Origin: Bacteroidaceae bacterium
GTDB lineage: Bacteria; Bacteroidota; Bacteroidia; Bacteroidales; Bacteroidaceae
DNA length: 64,000 bases
Direction of reading: 5' to 3'
NCBI GenBank assembly: GCA_017509605.1
Contig: JAFWPH010000067.1
Coordinates: forward strand, 1 to 64,000
The translations under genes were made by a program, and so were the position numbers. Below are positions 35,354 to 44,033 of this stretch, piece after piece (position 1 is the first letter of the stretch; each line of letters begins with the position of its first letter). The notes under the pieces are model-generated. The model had not been told where the DNA came from. It did not search any database and was given only the letters and a program-made list of their open reading frames with translations.

Positions 35354-36547
35354 ATGGAAAGAACCATCAACCATCTCCTCTCCACAGGAGAAATCGACAA
35401 GGCTATGACCTTGATGTCCACGAACAACGAACGCGCTGAAGAAGCCCTTCGTGAGTACAATCCTGCTTGTCATGCCATCAACCAGCGGCACGACAAACCC
35501 ATCTTTGACAAGAGCGGTCATCTCAAGCGGTGGGTGAAGCGGTGGAAACTGCCCATCGACTATCCCCGTTACATCAACGAGATCGCGCTGGTCTTCATCT
35601 ATGGAAGACCTGTCGTCTGGCGCCAAGTGAGCGAGGGAACAGACCAGGCCTTCCTGCGATTCGAAAACCTGATGAAACGTCTGCATTTCAATGCCAGAAT
35701 CCGGGAGTGCAAACGCCTGGCGGGAGCCGAGACGCAGTCAGCCATGCTCTTTATCCCATACCGGAACAAACAAGGTGTGGCCGACTGCCGACTCAGGGTG
35801 CTGGCCAAGAGCAAGGGCGACGACATCTATGTCGCATGGGATCATTTCGGATGCATCAACGCTTTTGCGTGGGGATACAACACATACAGCATGGAGGGAA
35901 CCACCATCCGCCATCTGGATTTCTTCACCGACCAGCGTATCTACCATGCCGTCGATGAAGAGGAAGGATGGAAAGTGACCGAGGAAGACAACATCATCGG
36001 AAAGATACCCGTTGTCCTCTTTGAGCAGGAGAAGGAGTGGGCGGGCGTGGAGCCGCTGATTGAGCGTGAGGAGTATATCGCGTCGAGAAACGCCGACACC
36101 AACGACTATTTCTCCGACCCCATGCTCATACTGGATGCCGATATCATTAAGAACATGCCCGAAAAGAATGACGAGAACAAGACGCTCGTCAAGCAGGGTG
36201 GGTCAGCGGAGGCCGCGGCATCGTATCTCACCTGGGACAATGCGCCCGAGAACAAGCAAAAGGAGATAGAATGGTTGCAGAACCACATTCTGTCGAAGAC
36301 CTTCACACCCAATATCGACTTCGACAACATGAAGTCATTGTCCAATGTTTCGGGGAAGGCACTCAAGCAGTTGATGGTGTTGGCTGATATCAAAGCGGCT
36401 CGTCACAAGGAAAAGCACGATGAATTGCTCGACCGTTTCACAAACATCTGTATCGCACTCATCGCCAATGTTCTGGATGTCTCACTCAAGCAGCAATGCG
36501 ACGCTCTCGTCATCGCCCACGAGTTCCAGCCACCCTTCGACGATTAG
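35354..36547 (+). CDS. Phage portal protein (SPP1 gp6-like)
   Basis: A 397-residue protein directly downstream of the terminase (60-bp gap). The sequence has the portal layout: helical N-terminus, a wing domain with LIPYRNK...LRVLAKSKGDDIYVAW, and a long clip/stem helix region including EYIASRNADTNDYFSDPMLILDAD and the terminal helices to about 390. Portal rings form the capsid vertex through which terminase packs DNA. It is shorter than many portals (400-550), yet complete from start to stop. The earlier in-frame ATG at 35300 adds 18 hydrophobic/basic residues and is less likely. Scaffold, protease and capsid genes, which normally follow, are absent. Confidence 0.85.
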   Translation: MERTINHLLSTGEIDKAMTLMSTNNERAEEALREYNPACHAINQRHDKPIFDKSGHLKRWVKRWKLPIDYPRYINEIALVFIYGRPVVWRQVSEGTDQAFLRFENLMKRLHFNARIRECKRLAGAETQSAMLFIPYRNKQGVADCRLRVLAKSKGDDIYVAWDHFGCINAFAWGYNTYSMEGTTIRHLDFFTDQRIYHAVDEEEGWKVTEEDNIIGKIPVVLFEQEKEWAGVEPLIEREEYIASRNADTNDYFSDPMLILDADIIKNMPEKNDENKTLVKQGGSAEAAASYLTWDNAPENKQKEIEWLQNHILSKTFTPNIDFDNMKSLSNVSGKALKQLMVLADIKAARHKEKHDELLDRFTNICIALIANVLDVSLKQQCDALVIAHEFQPPFDD

Positions 36548-36631
36548 GGCGAAGCCCATGTTCAATGTTCAAAAATGCGATTAAGCGAGGGCAATCAAGT
36601 TTACTTGAATTGACGAGTGTGAGCATTTTAT

Positions 36632-36674
36632 CTAATGTTCAATGTTCAATGTTCAACGGTCAATGGTCAATGTT
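36632..36674. repeat. Heptamer array (CAATGTT/CAATGGT, 6 units) containing the PD40 gene stop
   Basis: Six 7-bp units on the plus strand; in the sense of the minus-strand PD40 gene each ends in TGA (or TAG at the far end). The gene stop TGA (36662-36660) is one of them, followed at 7-bp steps by TGA, TGA, TGA and TAG. The last residues of the protein (NIDH) are encoded by the array. Confidence 0.92.
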
Positions 36675-38090
36675 TTTCCTGACCTCTTTCTCGGCCTCGT
36701 GAACTTCCGTCCGCAGTTGCGGTATCCTGCTTTCCAGGCCTTCGATCTTGGCTTTCAGCTCATTACGCTTCTGCGCGTTGCTTGCATGGTATTCATTACG
36801 GAGGTCGTCGAGTTGCTGCTCCAGCGAAGCCAGGTTCTTTTTCTTCTGAAGCCATTGCTCAGCCAATTTGCGGGCATTGGCGTTCTTGAAGTCATCCAAA
36901 TTGTATAGCACAGTATTGTCGTTGACCACAAACTCAAAGTCATGACGTTCCTGGCCTTGGCGTGCCGACTGACGCATCTTGGACAGTTGACGCTGTCCGG
37001 CCTTCAGGGCCTGGTCGTTGCCTTGCGTTGTGGCGATGCTCCTCAAGGAAGACGCCTGGCAGATTAATTCATGGTCGTCTGTCTCATAGTCGTAGGGCTG
37101 GCGGCTCTTGTTGGGAACGAAGTAATAGAGGCAAACCTTGTCGGCGGGCTGGTAGCGGTCGGATGCGAACATACCGATGTTGTAGGACTCGTCAATCACC
37201 AACAGGTAATCGTTGGCGTAGGAGTTGTAGGGGAAACCGAGGTTCTCGGCCTTGAAGAAGTGGTTGCCGTCGTCCAGACGTGTCACGTAGAGGTCGTAGT
37301 TGCCCAGTCCCTCGTCGCTGCGGGCGGAGAAATAGAGCGTCAAGCCGTCAGGCATCATGAAGGGATAGTTCTGGTCACCTTCGGTGTCCATGCCCGTCAA
37401 TGTGGCGGGATAGGAGAGGCCTTCTTTGTCGTTGTTGTAAACGGTCAGGCGCAACACGCCGTCGCTGTCGGGAACTGCGGTGTAAACCTTGTTGCCTCGT
37501 TCAGTCTGGTAGCAGACGGTGAAGTCCTTATCTACAAGAAAATAGAAACTCCCTAATTCGGGATTCTGGTTGTAGTGGTTGAGGAGGCTTTTCTTATCGA
37601 CGACCAGGGAGTCGATGATCAGTACATGGTCGGTGCCTTTCAGGTAGGCTTGTCCGTTCTTGGCATAGTGCAACAAGAACTCGGCATCCGATGTGCTGAG
37701 TTTCTTGCGTTTCAGCGTGGCAATCTCGTCGTTCAGGCGGCGGATGGCCTCGCTGTAGCGCAGGTTAGCGACGAGAATGGCGTTTTCGTTGTCGGGGAAC
37801 AGCAGCACGGGCGAGGCCGACTGATCGGTCTTTCGTGGAATGGCAGTCGAGTCTGTTGCTGATACAGAGGGCTGAGCGGCCACTGGTTTTGGGGTTGGGG
37901 CTACTGTGGTGACGGGAGCCACCTTGCCCTCTTTCTTGACCTCTGTTTGTTTTTCGTTCGGTTGTGCTTTCTTTTCAGTCACATTCTTGCCGAACACATT
38001 GATCAACTGTGATTTCTCCTCTCCGTTCTGGGCAATGGCCTGGCCTGCTATCAATGTGATGGCTAATGCCGCTATCGTTCTCCTTAACAT
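36660..38090 (-). CDS. Secreted PD40 beta-propeller protein with C-terminal coiled coil
   Basis: A 476-residue protein with a signal peptide (cut near AIAQN, residue 21). A Lys/Glu/Pro/Thr-rich linker spans 25-95. Residues 100-330 contain WD40-like PD40 strands such as DGLTLYFSARSDEGLGNYDLYVTRL and ASDRY, similar to periplasmic propellers linked with OmpA-type or PorE-type proteins. The C-terminal 70 residues are a strong coiled coil (LEQQLDDLRNEYHASN onward). A periplasmic or cell-surface scaffold role is likely; a part in type IX secretion is possible but not shown, as no peptidoglycan-binding OmpA domain is seen. Confidence 0.75.
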   Translation of the reverse strand: MLRRTIAALAITLIAGQAIAQNGEEKSQLINVFGKNVTEKKAQPNEKQTEVKKEGKVAPVTTVAPTPKPVAAQPSVSATDSTAIPRKTDQSASPVLLFPDNENAILVANLRYSEAIRRLNDEIATLKRKKLSTSDAEFLLHYAKNGQAYLKGTDHVLIIDSLVVDKKSLLNHYNQNPELGSFYFLVDKDFTVCYQTERGNKVYTAVPDSDGVLRLTVYNNDKEGLSYPATLTGMDTEGDQNYPFMMPDGLTLYFSARSDEGLGNYDLYVTRLDDGNHFFKAENLGFPYNSYANDYLLVIDESYNIGMFASDRYQPADKVCLYYFVPNKSRQPYDYETDDHELICQASSLRSIATTQGNDQALKAGQRQLSKMRQSARQGQERHDFEFVVNDNTVLYNLDDFKNANARKLAEQWLQKKKNLASLEQQLDDLRNEYHASNAQKRNELKAKIEGLESRIPQLRTEVHEAEKEVRKNIDH

Positions 38091-38119
38091 GTTTTTTGCT
38101 TATGATTATTTTAATGTTT

Positions 38120-38150
38120 ATAGGATTGCACCGCAATGGTGCAATCCTAT
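38120..38150. terminator. Perfect 13-bp hairpin after the rubrerythrin array
   Basis: Arms ATAGGATTGCACC and GGTGCAATCCTAT with a 5-base loop. No T-run follows on the minus strand, but the place, directly after the 3' array of the rubrerythrin gene, suggests transcript end formation or 3' protection. Confidence 0.6.
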
Positions 38151-38151
38151 T

Positions 38152-38207
38152 CTAAGGTCTAGAGTCAAGAGTCTAGAGCCTAAAGCCTAGCGCCTAAGGT
38201 CTAAAGC
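38152..38207. repeat. Heptamer array (8 units) starting at the rubrerythrin stop codon
   Basis: Eight 7-bp units. In gene sense they are GCTTTAG, ACCTTAG, GCGCTAG, GCTTTAG, GCTCTAG, ACTCTTG, ACTCTAG and ACCTTAG, following the stop TAG (38210-38208) in exact 7-bp register. Eight of nine positions including the stop are TAG. The words are shared with the array at 33697-33788. Confidence 0.93.
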
Positions 38208-38762
38208 CTACTTCTTGAAGTATCTGTTGAATAAGCCCTGGAAGCCGGCGCCATGACGGGCCTCGTCCTTCGCCATTTCATGAACAGTGTCGTGAATGGC
38301 GTCCAGTCCCAACTCCTTGGCTTTCTTTGCGATGGCCATCTTGCCTGCGCAAGCGCCTTCCTCAGCAAGCATGCGCTTTTCCACGTTGGTCTTGGTGTCC
38401 CATACCACCTCGCCCAGCAATTCGGCGAATCTCGATGCGTGGTCGGCCTCTTCGAAAGCGTAACGCTTGAATGCTTCTGCGATTTCGGGATAACCCTCGC
38501 GGTCCGCCTGGCGAGCCATAGCCAGATACATACCTACCTCACAGCATTCACCGTTGAAGTGATCGTGAAGACCCTGGAGAATGAACTCGTCGGTGCATTC
38601 CTTTGCGATTCCAACTACGTGTTCTGTCACGAAGTTCAGACCTTTGTTCTCTTCTACTTCCTTGAACTTGCTGCCTGGAACTTTGCACTGTGGACATCTC
38701 TCAGGGGGAGTGTCGCCCTCGTGTACATACCCGCAAACCGGGCATACCCATTTCTTTGCCAT
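38208..38762 (-). CDS. rbr: Rubrerythrin with N-terminal rubredoxin domain (reverse rubrerythrin)
   Basis: A 184-residue non-haem iron peroxidase. The N-terminal rubredoxin-like domain has Cys7, Cys10, Cys23 and Cys26; the following four-helix domain has di-iron ligands in the EADH and DEARH motifs. The rubredoxin-first order is that of reverse rubrerythrins, which reduce hydrogen peroxide to water in anaerobes. I start at MAKKWVC (38762) because the promoter lies at 38886-38917; the frame extends further upstream to 38897 but that codon sits in the promoter. Confidence 0.95.
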   Translation of the reverse strand: MAKKWVCPVCGYVHEGDTPPERCPQCKVPGSKFKEVEENKGLNFVTEHVVGIAKECTDEFILQGLHDHFNGECCEVGMYLAMARQADREGYPEIAEAFKRYAFEEADHASRFAELLGEVVWDTKTNVEKRMLAEEGACAGKMAIAKKAKELGLDAIHDTVHEMAKDEARHGAGFQGLFNRYFKK

Positions 38763-38885
38763 AATTTTTGTCTCCTTTAGTTTTTTTAGAATTCGTAAAT
38801 CGTTGATTGTAATAAAACCTATCCGTTCATAGTCTTTCATTGACAGGAATGATGCCATATGGCTGACATCAGAGCGGATTCTTGC

Positions 38886-38917
38886 CAAAATTAGCATTTT
38901 TCCATTTCACCTCCAAA
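38886..38917 (-). promoter_or_regulatory. Promoter of the rubrerythrin gene
   Basis: On the minus strand TTTG (38917-38914), a spacer of exactly 20 bp and TAATTTTG (38893-38886) match the Bacteroidetes housekeeping promoter perfectly. The predicted leader is about 115 nt. Confidence 0.8.
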
Positions 38918-38969
38918 AAAAATATTCTTTTTTTTCATGTCGAGTGATAGATTTTGTGTTCTTTAATAT

Positions 38970-39212
38970 TCTTTAAATGAGATAGGCGCTCGGAATGACA
39001 ATTTTAAGGAAATGCGCTCGGAAAAAAGAGCGCGGTTGATATAGGAGAGTTGCGATGGGTGTTGATATGGGGGCAACAAAACAAAGAAGGTCTGAACAAC
39101 ATATATACCGCTTCCTGTGACGACAATCCTGAATCCTGAACCGCAGGATATAGACTGTGGTTCTGAAAAATCCGGCTGGTGCAAGCCTCATGCTGCATCA
39201 GCCGGATTTTTC
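38970..39212. other. Candidate structured non-coding element (RNA or small repeat)
   Basis: This gap between the rubrerythrin and beta-helix genes holds no credible ORF: three minus-strand frames are all open over the same stretch, which argues for composition and not coding. It contains GCGCTC/GAGCGC (39010-39030 region), ATCCTG/CAGGAT near 39132-39149 and a final hairpin at 39165-39212 that could end a plus-strand RNA. Strand and limits are uncertain. Confidence 0.4.
39165..39212. terminator. Hairpin with 14-bp perfect arms, terminator-like in both directions
   Basis: Arms GAAAAATCCGGCTG and CAGCCGGATTTTTC with a 20-base loop. It follows the beta-helix gene array on the minus strand and could equally end an RNA from 38970 on the plus strand. 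Confidence 0.8.
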
Positions 39213-39220
39213 CCGTATTT

Positions 39221-39269
39221 CTTAACTCTAGACTCTAGCTCCTAGACTCTTGACTCTAGACTCTTGACT
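39221..39269. repeat. Heptamer array (CTAGACT/CTTGACT, 7 units)
   Basis: Seven 7-bp units (CTTAACT, CTAGACT, CTAGCTC, CTAGACT, CTTGACT, CTAGACT, CTTGACT). It starts 4 bp beyond the stop of the beta-helix gene and lies between that stop and the hairpin at 39165-39212. Confidence 0.93.
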
Positions 39270-39273
39270 AATT

Positions 39274-40977
39274 TTACCCCACGCTCGGCACCTCGAAGTA
39301 GATGCCTTCCAGCGTGATGTTCGAGGGAACGACACCATCAGGACTTCCTTCTACACAAGTCACAGTGATGAAACCCTCGTAGAAACGGATACGGAGGATA
39401 TATTCACCATAAGTGCTGCTCCCTCTCGCCAGGTTGAAGTACAACTGGTGGTTGTAGAGACGGGCGGAGAAGGAGTTCTCATACTGGTAAGCGCCCTGCT
39501 TGCAGGTGATGTTGATGGTGAAGTTGTTCATGTCGCCGTCCATGCCGCGCCAGAGTTCGAAGACTCCCTGTTTGTCGAGTGGTCCCACGTACTGGTAGTT
39601 GCCTGCGGCATCTCCGTCCTTGCCATCGAAGTTGTGGATATTATTCTTGTGCCAAGGACTGGCGAAACCATTCTCGTTGCGGGTGAGGGAGAAACGAGGA
39701 TTACCCTTGACATTCTTCAGTTTCACGGGTTTGAGTGAGGTGGCGTCATTACCATTGAAACCGCTGTCGCTCACTTTTCCTGTAAACTGCATGTCGATGA
39801 CCGTTGGGTCATCGCTGTTGAGAAGACTGAAGGTCACATCGTCGTCCATGTCCGAAAGACCCCTAACAGCGATGGGGTAGGCTGAGTCCTCTCCAAGCAG
39901 GGCCTCACCGATAAACACATGACCACGCTGGCACAAGGCCATACGGAGGGGTTGTTTCATATACTCGCCCTGCCACAGATAGTATTTCAGAGGAGTTCTG
40001 CTCTCGTCGTAGTCGGCTTTCCAATAGTCGGGGTAACTGATGGTGTAATCTCCACGGTCTATATCTTCATACTCATCTTCTACATCACCTGTATAAACTC
40101 GGTCGCCGTCCTGAGTGATGTCGGAACCACGGTTCTCTAACTCCTCGATATCGCCCATCTCGTAGTTGTGGATGATGGTGCAGTGGTCGAGCAAACCAGG
40201 GCATTTTACATTGAACAACATACCTCGGTTGTCCTTGAACAAGCATTTGATGAAGTTCAGTTTAGAACAGTTCACATCGGCATTCACCAGATTGAATTCT
40301 TTGTTGCGGAGGAACTGGCACTCAGAGAAATTGACTTTGCCTTTCACGTTCGTCAGGGTCATGATGGAATAAGAGCAGTCGCGGATGATGCTTCCCTCGC
40401 ACTGAAGGTTCTCGCAGTTGGTAGCGGTGATGCCTTCCGTGCCGCAGCCGTACATGTCGCAGTTATCCACTTTCACACCCTTGCAGTCCGTGAAACTCAG
40501 CACACCGCCTTCGCAGTAGCCCTCGTCAGTATGACCCATCTCAAGATTCTTCACGGTGATGTTCTCACAGTGGTCGAAACTGAGAATGTAGGTGTAGCGG
40601 GGACGCACCTGGATGACGGGGCGTGTCATGCCCTCGCCCTCAATGGTCAGGTTTTTCATATAGGCGAGGTGGAGCTCTACACCGTCGCTCTGGTAGTTGT
40701 ATTGAAGCAGGCCGTTCTTGCCCACTTTAGCGGGATTCACGATGAGCTCGATGTTCTTGATGTTCAGCTTGTCTTCCAAACCCTCACTGAAAATCTCATC
40801 TGTCAGGTTGATGTGACTGCCAGAGGCAATCACCACGGTGCGGTTGCTGCCTAAGGCCTTGATGAACTCCACGCCGTTGTGGACCACAATCTTGCTGGCT
40901 GACTCATTGGCCATCATGCAAGCGGGAATCATCATCAGTAACGCAGACACGAGGGTCTGCATAATAATCTTTCTCAT
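39274..40977 (-). CDS. Secreted right-handed beta-helix protein
   Basis: A 567-residue protein with an N-terminal signal (cleavage near MMANES, residue 24). Residues 85-290 form a parallel beta-helix with repeated Asn/Cys-ladder turns (FDHCENITVKNLEMG, FTDCKGVKVDNCDMYG, ATNCENLQCEGS). This fold occurs in polysaccharide lyases, hydrolases and adhesins; I see no clear catalytic triad. The region beyond 330 is beta-rich with Trp and Tyr and may be a carbohydrate-binding domain. There is no T9SS tail. Function beyond secretion is unknown; a polysaccharide substrate is plausible. Confidence 0.8.
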   Translation of the reverse strand: MRKIIMQTLVSALLMMIPACMMANESASKIVVHNGVEFIKALGSNRTVVIASGSHINLTDEIFSEGLEDKLNIKNIELIVNPAKVGKNGLLQYNYQSDGVELHLAYMKNLTIEGEGMTRPVIQVRPRYTYILSFDHCENITVKNLEMGHTDEGYCEGGVLSFTDCKGVKVDNCDMYGCGTEGITATNCENLQCEGSIIRDCSYSIMTLTNVKGKVNFSECQFLRNKEFNLVNADVNCSKLNFIKCLFKDNRGMLFNVKCPGLLDHCTIIHNYEMGDIEELENRGSDITQDGDRVYTGDVEDEYEDIDRGDYTISYPDYWKADYDESRTPLKYYLWQGEYMKQPLRMALCQRGHVFIGEALLGEDSAYPIAVRGLSDMDDDVTFSLLNSDDPTVIDMQFTGKVSDSGFNGNDATSLKPVKLKNVKGNPRFSLTRNENGFASPWHKNNIHNFDGKDGDAAGNYQYVGPLDKQGVFELWRGMDGDMNNFTINITCKQGAYQYENSFSARLYNHQLYFNLARGSSTYGEYILRIRFYEGFITVTCVEGSPDGVVPSNITLEGIYFEVPSVG

Positions 40978-41111
40978 ATCGATAGTGTTTTAAGTTTGGT
41001 TTTCAATGTAGTTGTCCTCGTTTCACAGAGGCTCTGGTATGTGTCTGCATTGGAATAGAACGGTTCACTTAGCCGCAATAGCGCTGCGACCCTATGAGCT
41101 TTTTCTATCTG

Positions 41112-41140
41112 CAAATATACATATTTTCATATGATTTCAA
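41112..41140 (-). promoter_or_regulatory. Promoter of the beta-helix protein gene
   Basis: TATATTTG (41119-41112, minus strand) with TTG (41140-41138) 18 bp further upstream. The predicted leader is about 125 nt. The opposing valS promoter lies just to the right. Confidence 0.55.
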
Positions 41141-41160
41141 CGAATAGCCCTCTTTTTTTC

Positions 41161-41189
41161 TTTGTTTTGCCCTTTTATTTGTAACTTTG
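41161..41189 (+). promoter_or_regulatory. Promoter of valS
   Basis: TTTG (41161-41164), a 17-bp spacer and TAACTTTG (41182-41189). The predicted transcript start near 41196 rules out the in-frame ATG at 41187 and supports 41229. Confidence 0.65.
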
Positions 41190-41228
41190 CATGAAATTTC
41201 AATCATAAATTCTCACTATACAAAATTA

Positions 41229-43922
41229 ATGGAATTAGCAAGCAAATACAACCCTGCTGAGGTTGAATCTAAATGGTATCAGTATTGGCTCGACCAAAAA
41301 CTATTCGCTTCAAAGCCCGACAATCGTGAACCTTACACTATAGTTATACCGCCTCCTAACGTGACGGGTGTCCTTCACATGGGACACATGCTCAACAACA
41401 CCATACAGGACATTCTGATCCGACGTGCCAGAATGGACGGAAAAAACGCCCTTTGGGTGCCTGGAACAGACCATGCCAGTATCGCCACCGAAGCCAAGGT
41501 GGTGAAGAAACTCGCTGAGCAAGGCATCAAGAAACACGACTTGACACGTGATGAGTTCCTCACTCATGCATGGGACTGGACACGCGAGCATGGAGGCATC
41601 ATCCTCAAGCAACTCCGACGTCTCGGTGCATCTTGCGACTGGGACCGCACGGCTTTCACCATGGACGAGACACGTTCCAAGAGTGTGATCAAGGTCTTCG
41701 TTGACCTCTACAATAAAGGATACATCTATCGCGACCTGCGCATGGTCAACTGGGATCCGAAGGCCCTTACCGCCATCTCCACTGAGGAAGTGGTGTATAA
41801 GGAGGAGCAGAGCCACCTTTTCCATCTGAAATACTATGTGGACGGCTTGCAGAACCTCGAGAATAAGGAAGAATTGAAAGCCGCTGGAAACATCATCAAC
41901 AAGGATGAGAAAGGATACTATGCTGTTGTGGCCACCACACGCCCTGAGACCATCATGGGCGACACCGCCATGTGCATCAACCCCAAAGACGTCAAAAACC
42001 AGTGGCTGAAAGGTCGCAAGGTTATCGTGCCGCTGGTCGGTCGTGTGATTCCTGTGATTGAGGACCGTTATGTGGATATCGAGTTCGGTACAGGCTGTCT
42101 GAAAGTGACTCCTGCTCACGACACCAACGACTATATGCTGGGTAAGACACACCATCTCGAGACCATCGACATCTTCAATCCCGATGCCACCATCTCTGAC
42201 CAGAGCCCTCTCTATGTGGGCATGGACCGCATGGATTGCCGCAAGCAGATTACCAAGGACCTCCAGGAAGCAGGACTGATGCAACGCATCGAGGACTACA
42301 CCAACAAGGTGGGTTATTCTGAGCGCAACCCTGACACGGCTATCGAGCCAAGGCTTTCCTTGCAATGGTTCCTCAAGATGAAGCATTTCGCTGAGATTGC
42401 CCTCAAACCAGTGATGGAAGGTGAGATGAAGTTCTATCCCAACAAATATGTCAACACCTATCGCAACTGGTTGGAGACTATTCAGGACTGGTGCATCAGC
42501 CGCCAACTCTGGTGGGGACACCGCATACCGGTCTATTATCTATCCAATGACGAATATGTGGTGGCAGAGACGCCAGAAGAGGCACTTGCACTTGCCAAGG
42601 AGAAGACTGGCAACGCCAATCTGACGCTCAATGACCTCCGTCAGGATGAGGACGCACTCGACACATGGTTCTCGTCATGGCTCTGGCCGATCAGCCTTTT
42701 CGACGGCATCAACAACCCGGGCAACGAGGAAATCAACTACTACTATCCCACCAGCGACCTTGTGACCGCTCCGGACATCATCTTCTTCTGGGTGGCCCGC
42801 ATGATTATGGCTGGCGAGGAGTATATGGGTAAGTATCCTTTCAAGAATGTCTATTTCACGGGTGTCGTTCGCGACAGCATCGGACGCAAGATGTCGAAGA
42901 GCCTCGGCAACTCACCCGACCCCATCGAACTCATCGACCAGTACGGAGCCGACAGCGTGCGTATGGGTATGCTGCTCTCAGCACCTGCAGGAAACGACAT
43001 TCTCTTCGATGTAGCGCTCTGCAAGCAGGGACAGGCTTTCTGCAACAAGATATGGAACTCCTACCGACTTGTTCGCGGATGGGACACTGCAGACATTGAG
43101 CAGCCAGAGAGCTCACGTATCGCCATCAAGTGGTTTGAGGCCAAAATCAAGGCCGAGGCCGAGGTCATCGCCGACTTGTTCACCAAGTACAGACTCAGCG
43201 AGGCACTGATGTGCGCTTACAAACTCTTCACCGACGAGTTCTCAGGATGGTACCTCGAGATGATCAAGCCTGCATACCAAAAGCCCATCGACCAAAAGAC
43301 TTTCGACGAGACACTCCGTTTCTTCGATATGCTTCTCAGAATACTGCATCCCTTCATGCCGTTCATCACAGAGGAACTGTGGCAGAACATCTATGAACGC
43401 AAGGAAGGCGAGAGCATCATGACTGCATCCAACCACATCGACGCGCTCACGGACAGCGACAGCGCCTTGATCAAAGAGATTGAGACCGTGAAGGAAATTG
43501 TGGCAGGGGTACGTGCCGTTCGCAACCAGAAGAACATCGCGCCCAAGGAGACACTCGCCCTTGAAGTGGTGGGTAAGGCTGCCGTCAACGGATACGATTC
43601 AGTCATCATCAAAATGGCAAACCTCACAGGTATCGACAGTGTGGAACAGCGCAGCGACAACAGCGCTTCCTTCCTTGTGGGTACAACTGAATACGCGGTG
43701 CCTCTGGGTGCCCTCATCGACACTGAGGCCGAGTTGGCCAAGATGGAGGCAGAGCTGAAGTACTTGGAGGGATTCCTTGCAGGAGTGATGAAGAAACTCT
43801 CCAACGAGAAGTTCGTCGCACATGCACCTGCTCAAGTCGTGGAACTGGAGCGCAAGAAGCAGAGCGACGCTGAGACCAAAATCGCCGCCCTCAAGGACAG
43901 CATCGTCAAACTGAAAGGCTGA
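41229..43922 (+). CDS. valS: Valyl-tRNA synthetase
   Basis: An 897-residue class I synthetase. It has [15 protein letters not shown] (HIGH motif, near residue 45), the editing domain (about 200-390, [12 protein letters not shown] and HDTNDY), KMSKS as [11 protein letters not shown] (near 560), an anticodon-binding helical domain and a C-terminal coiled-coil arm ([16 protein letters not shown]-like region, residues 830-897) characteristic of ValRS. Start 41229 fits the promoter and family length. Confidence 0.97.
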   Translation: MELASKYNPAEVESKWYQYWLDQKLFASKPDNREPYTIVIPPPNVTGVLHMGHMLNNTIQDILIRRARMDGKNALWVPGTDHASIATEAKVVKKLAEQGIKKHDLTRDEFLTHAWDWTREHGGIILKQLRRLGASCDWDRTAFTMDETRSKSVIKVFVDLYNKGYIYRDLRMVNWDPKALTAISTEEVVYKEEQSHLFHLKYYVDGLQNLENKEELKAAGNIINKDEKGYYAVVATTRPETIMGDTAMCINPKDVKNQWLKGRKVIVPLVGRVIPVIEDRYVDIEFGTGCLKVTPAHDTNDYMLGKTHHLETIDIFNPDATISDQSPLYVGMDRMDCRKQITKDLQEAGLMQRIEDYTNKVGYSERNPDTAIEPRLSLQWFLKMKHFAEIALKPVMEGEMKFYPNKYVNTYRNWLETIQDWCISRQLWWGHRIPVYYLSNDEYVVAETPEEALALAKEKTGNANLTLNDLRQDEDALDTWFSSWLWPISLFDGINNPGNEEINYYYPTSDLVTAPDIIFFWVARMIMAGEEYMGKYPFKNVYFTGVVRDSIGRKMSKSLGNSPDPIELIDQYGADSVRMGMLLSAPAGNDILFDVALCKQGQAFCNKIWNSYRLVRGWDTADIEQPESSRIAIKWFEAKIKAEAEVIADLFTKYRLSEALMCAYKLFTDEFSGWYLEMIKPAYQKPIDQKTFDETLRFFDMLLRILHPFMPFITEELWQNIYERKEGESIMTASNHIDALTDSDSALIKEIETVKEIVAGVRAVRNQKNIAPKETLALEVVGKAAVNGYDSVIIKMANLTGIDSVEQRSDNSASFLVGTTEYAVPLGALIDTEAELAKMEAELKYLEGFLAGVMKKLSNEKFVAHAPAQVVELERKKQSDAETKIAALKDSIVKLKG

Positions 43923-43931
43923 TTTCTTCGA

Positions 43932-43987
43932 CATTTCGACTTCGTTATTTCGTTATCTCGTTATAACGTTATTACGAAGTCGAAATG
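43932..43987. repeat. Octamer array (CGTTATNN, 4 units) inside a 14-bp inverted repeat
   Basis: Perfect inverted arms CATTTCGACTTCGT (43932-43945) and ACGAAGTCGAAATG (43974-43987) enclose four 8-bp units CGTTATTT, CGTTATCT, CGTTATAA, CGTTATTA (43943-43974). It follows the valS stop by 9 bp and may act as its terminator hairpin. The same octamer family occurs before glnN. Confidence 0.9.
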
Positions 43988-44033
43988 ACGACTAAAAATG
44001 ACAAAACATAAAACATCAAAAACCAACCTTAAT

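Noticed and set aside
38963-39198. Three overlapping small minus-strand ORFs
   Set aside because: Different frames over the same DNA are open together, none has family resemblance, and the region is better explained as structured non-coding sequence.
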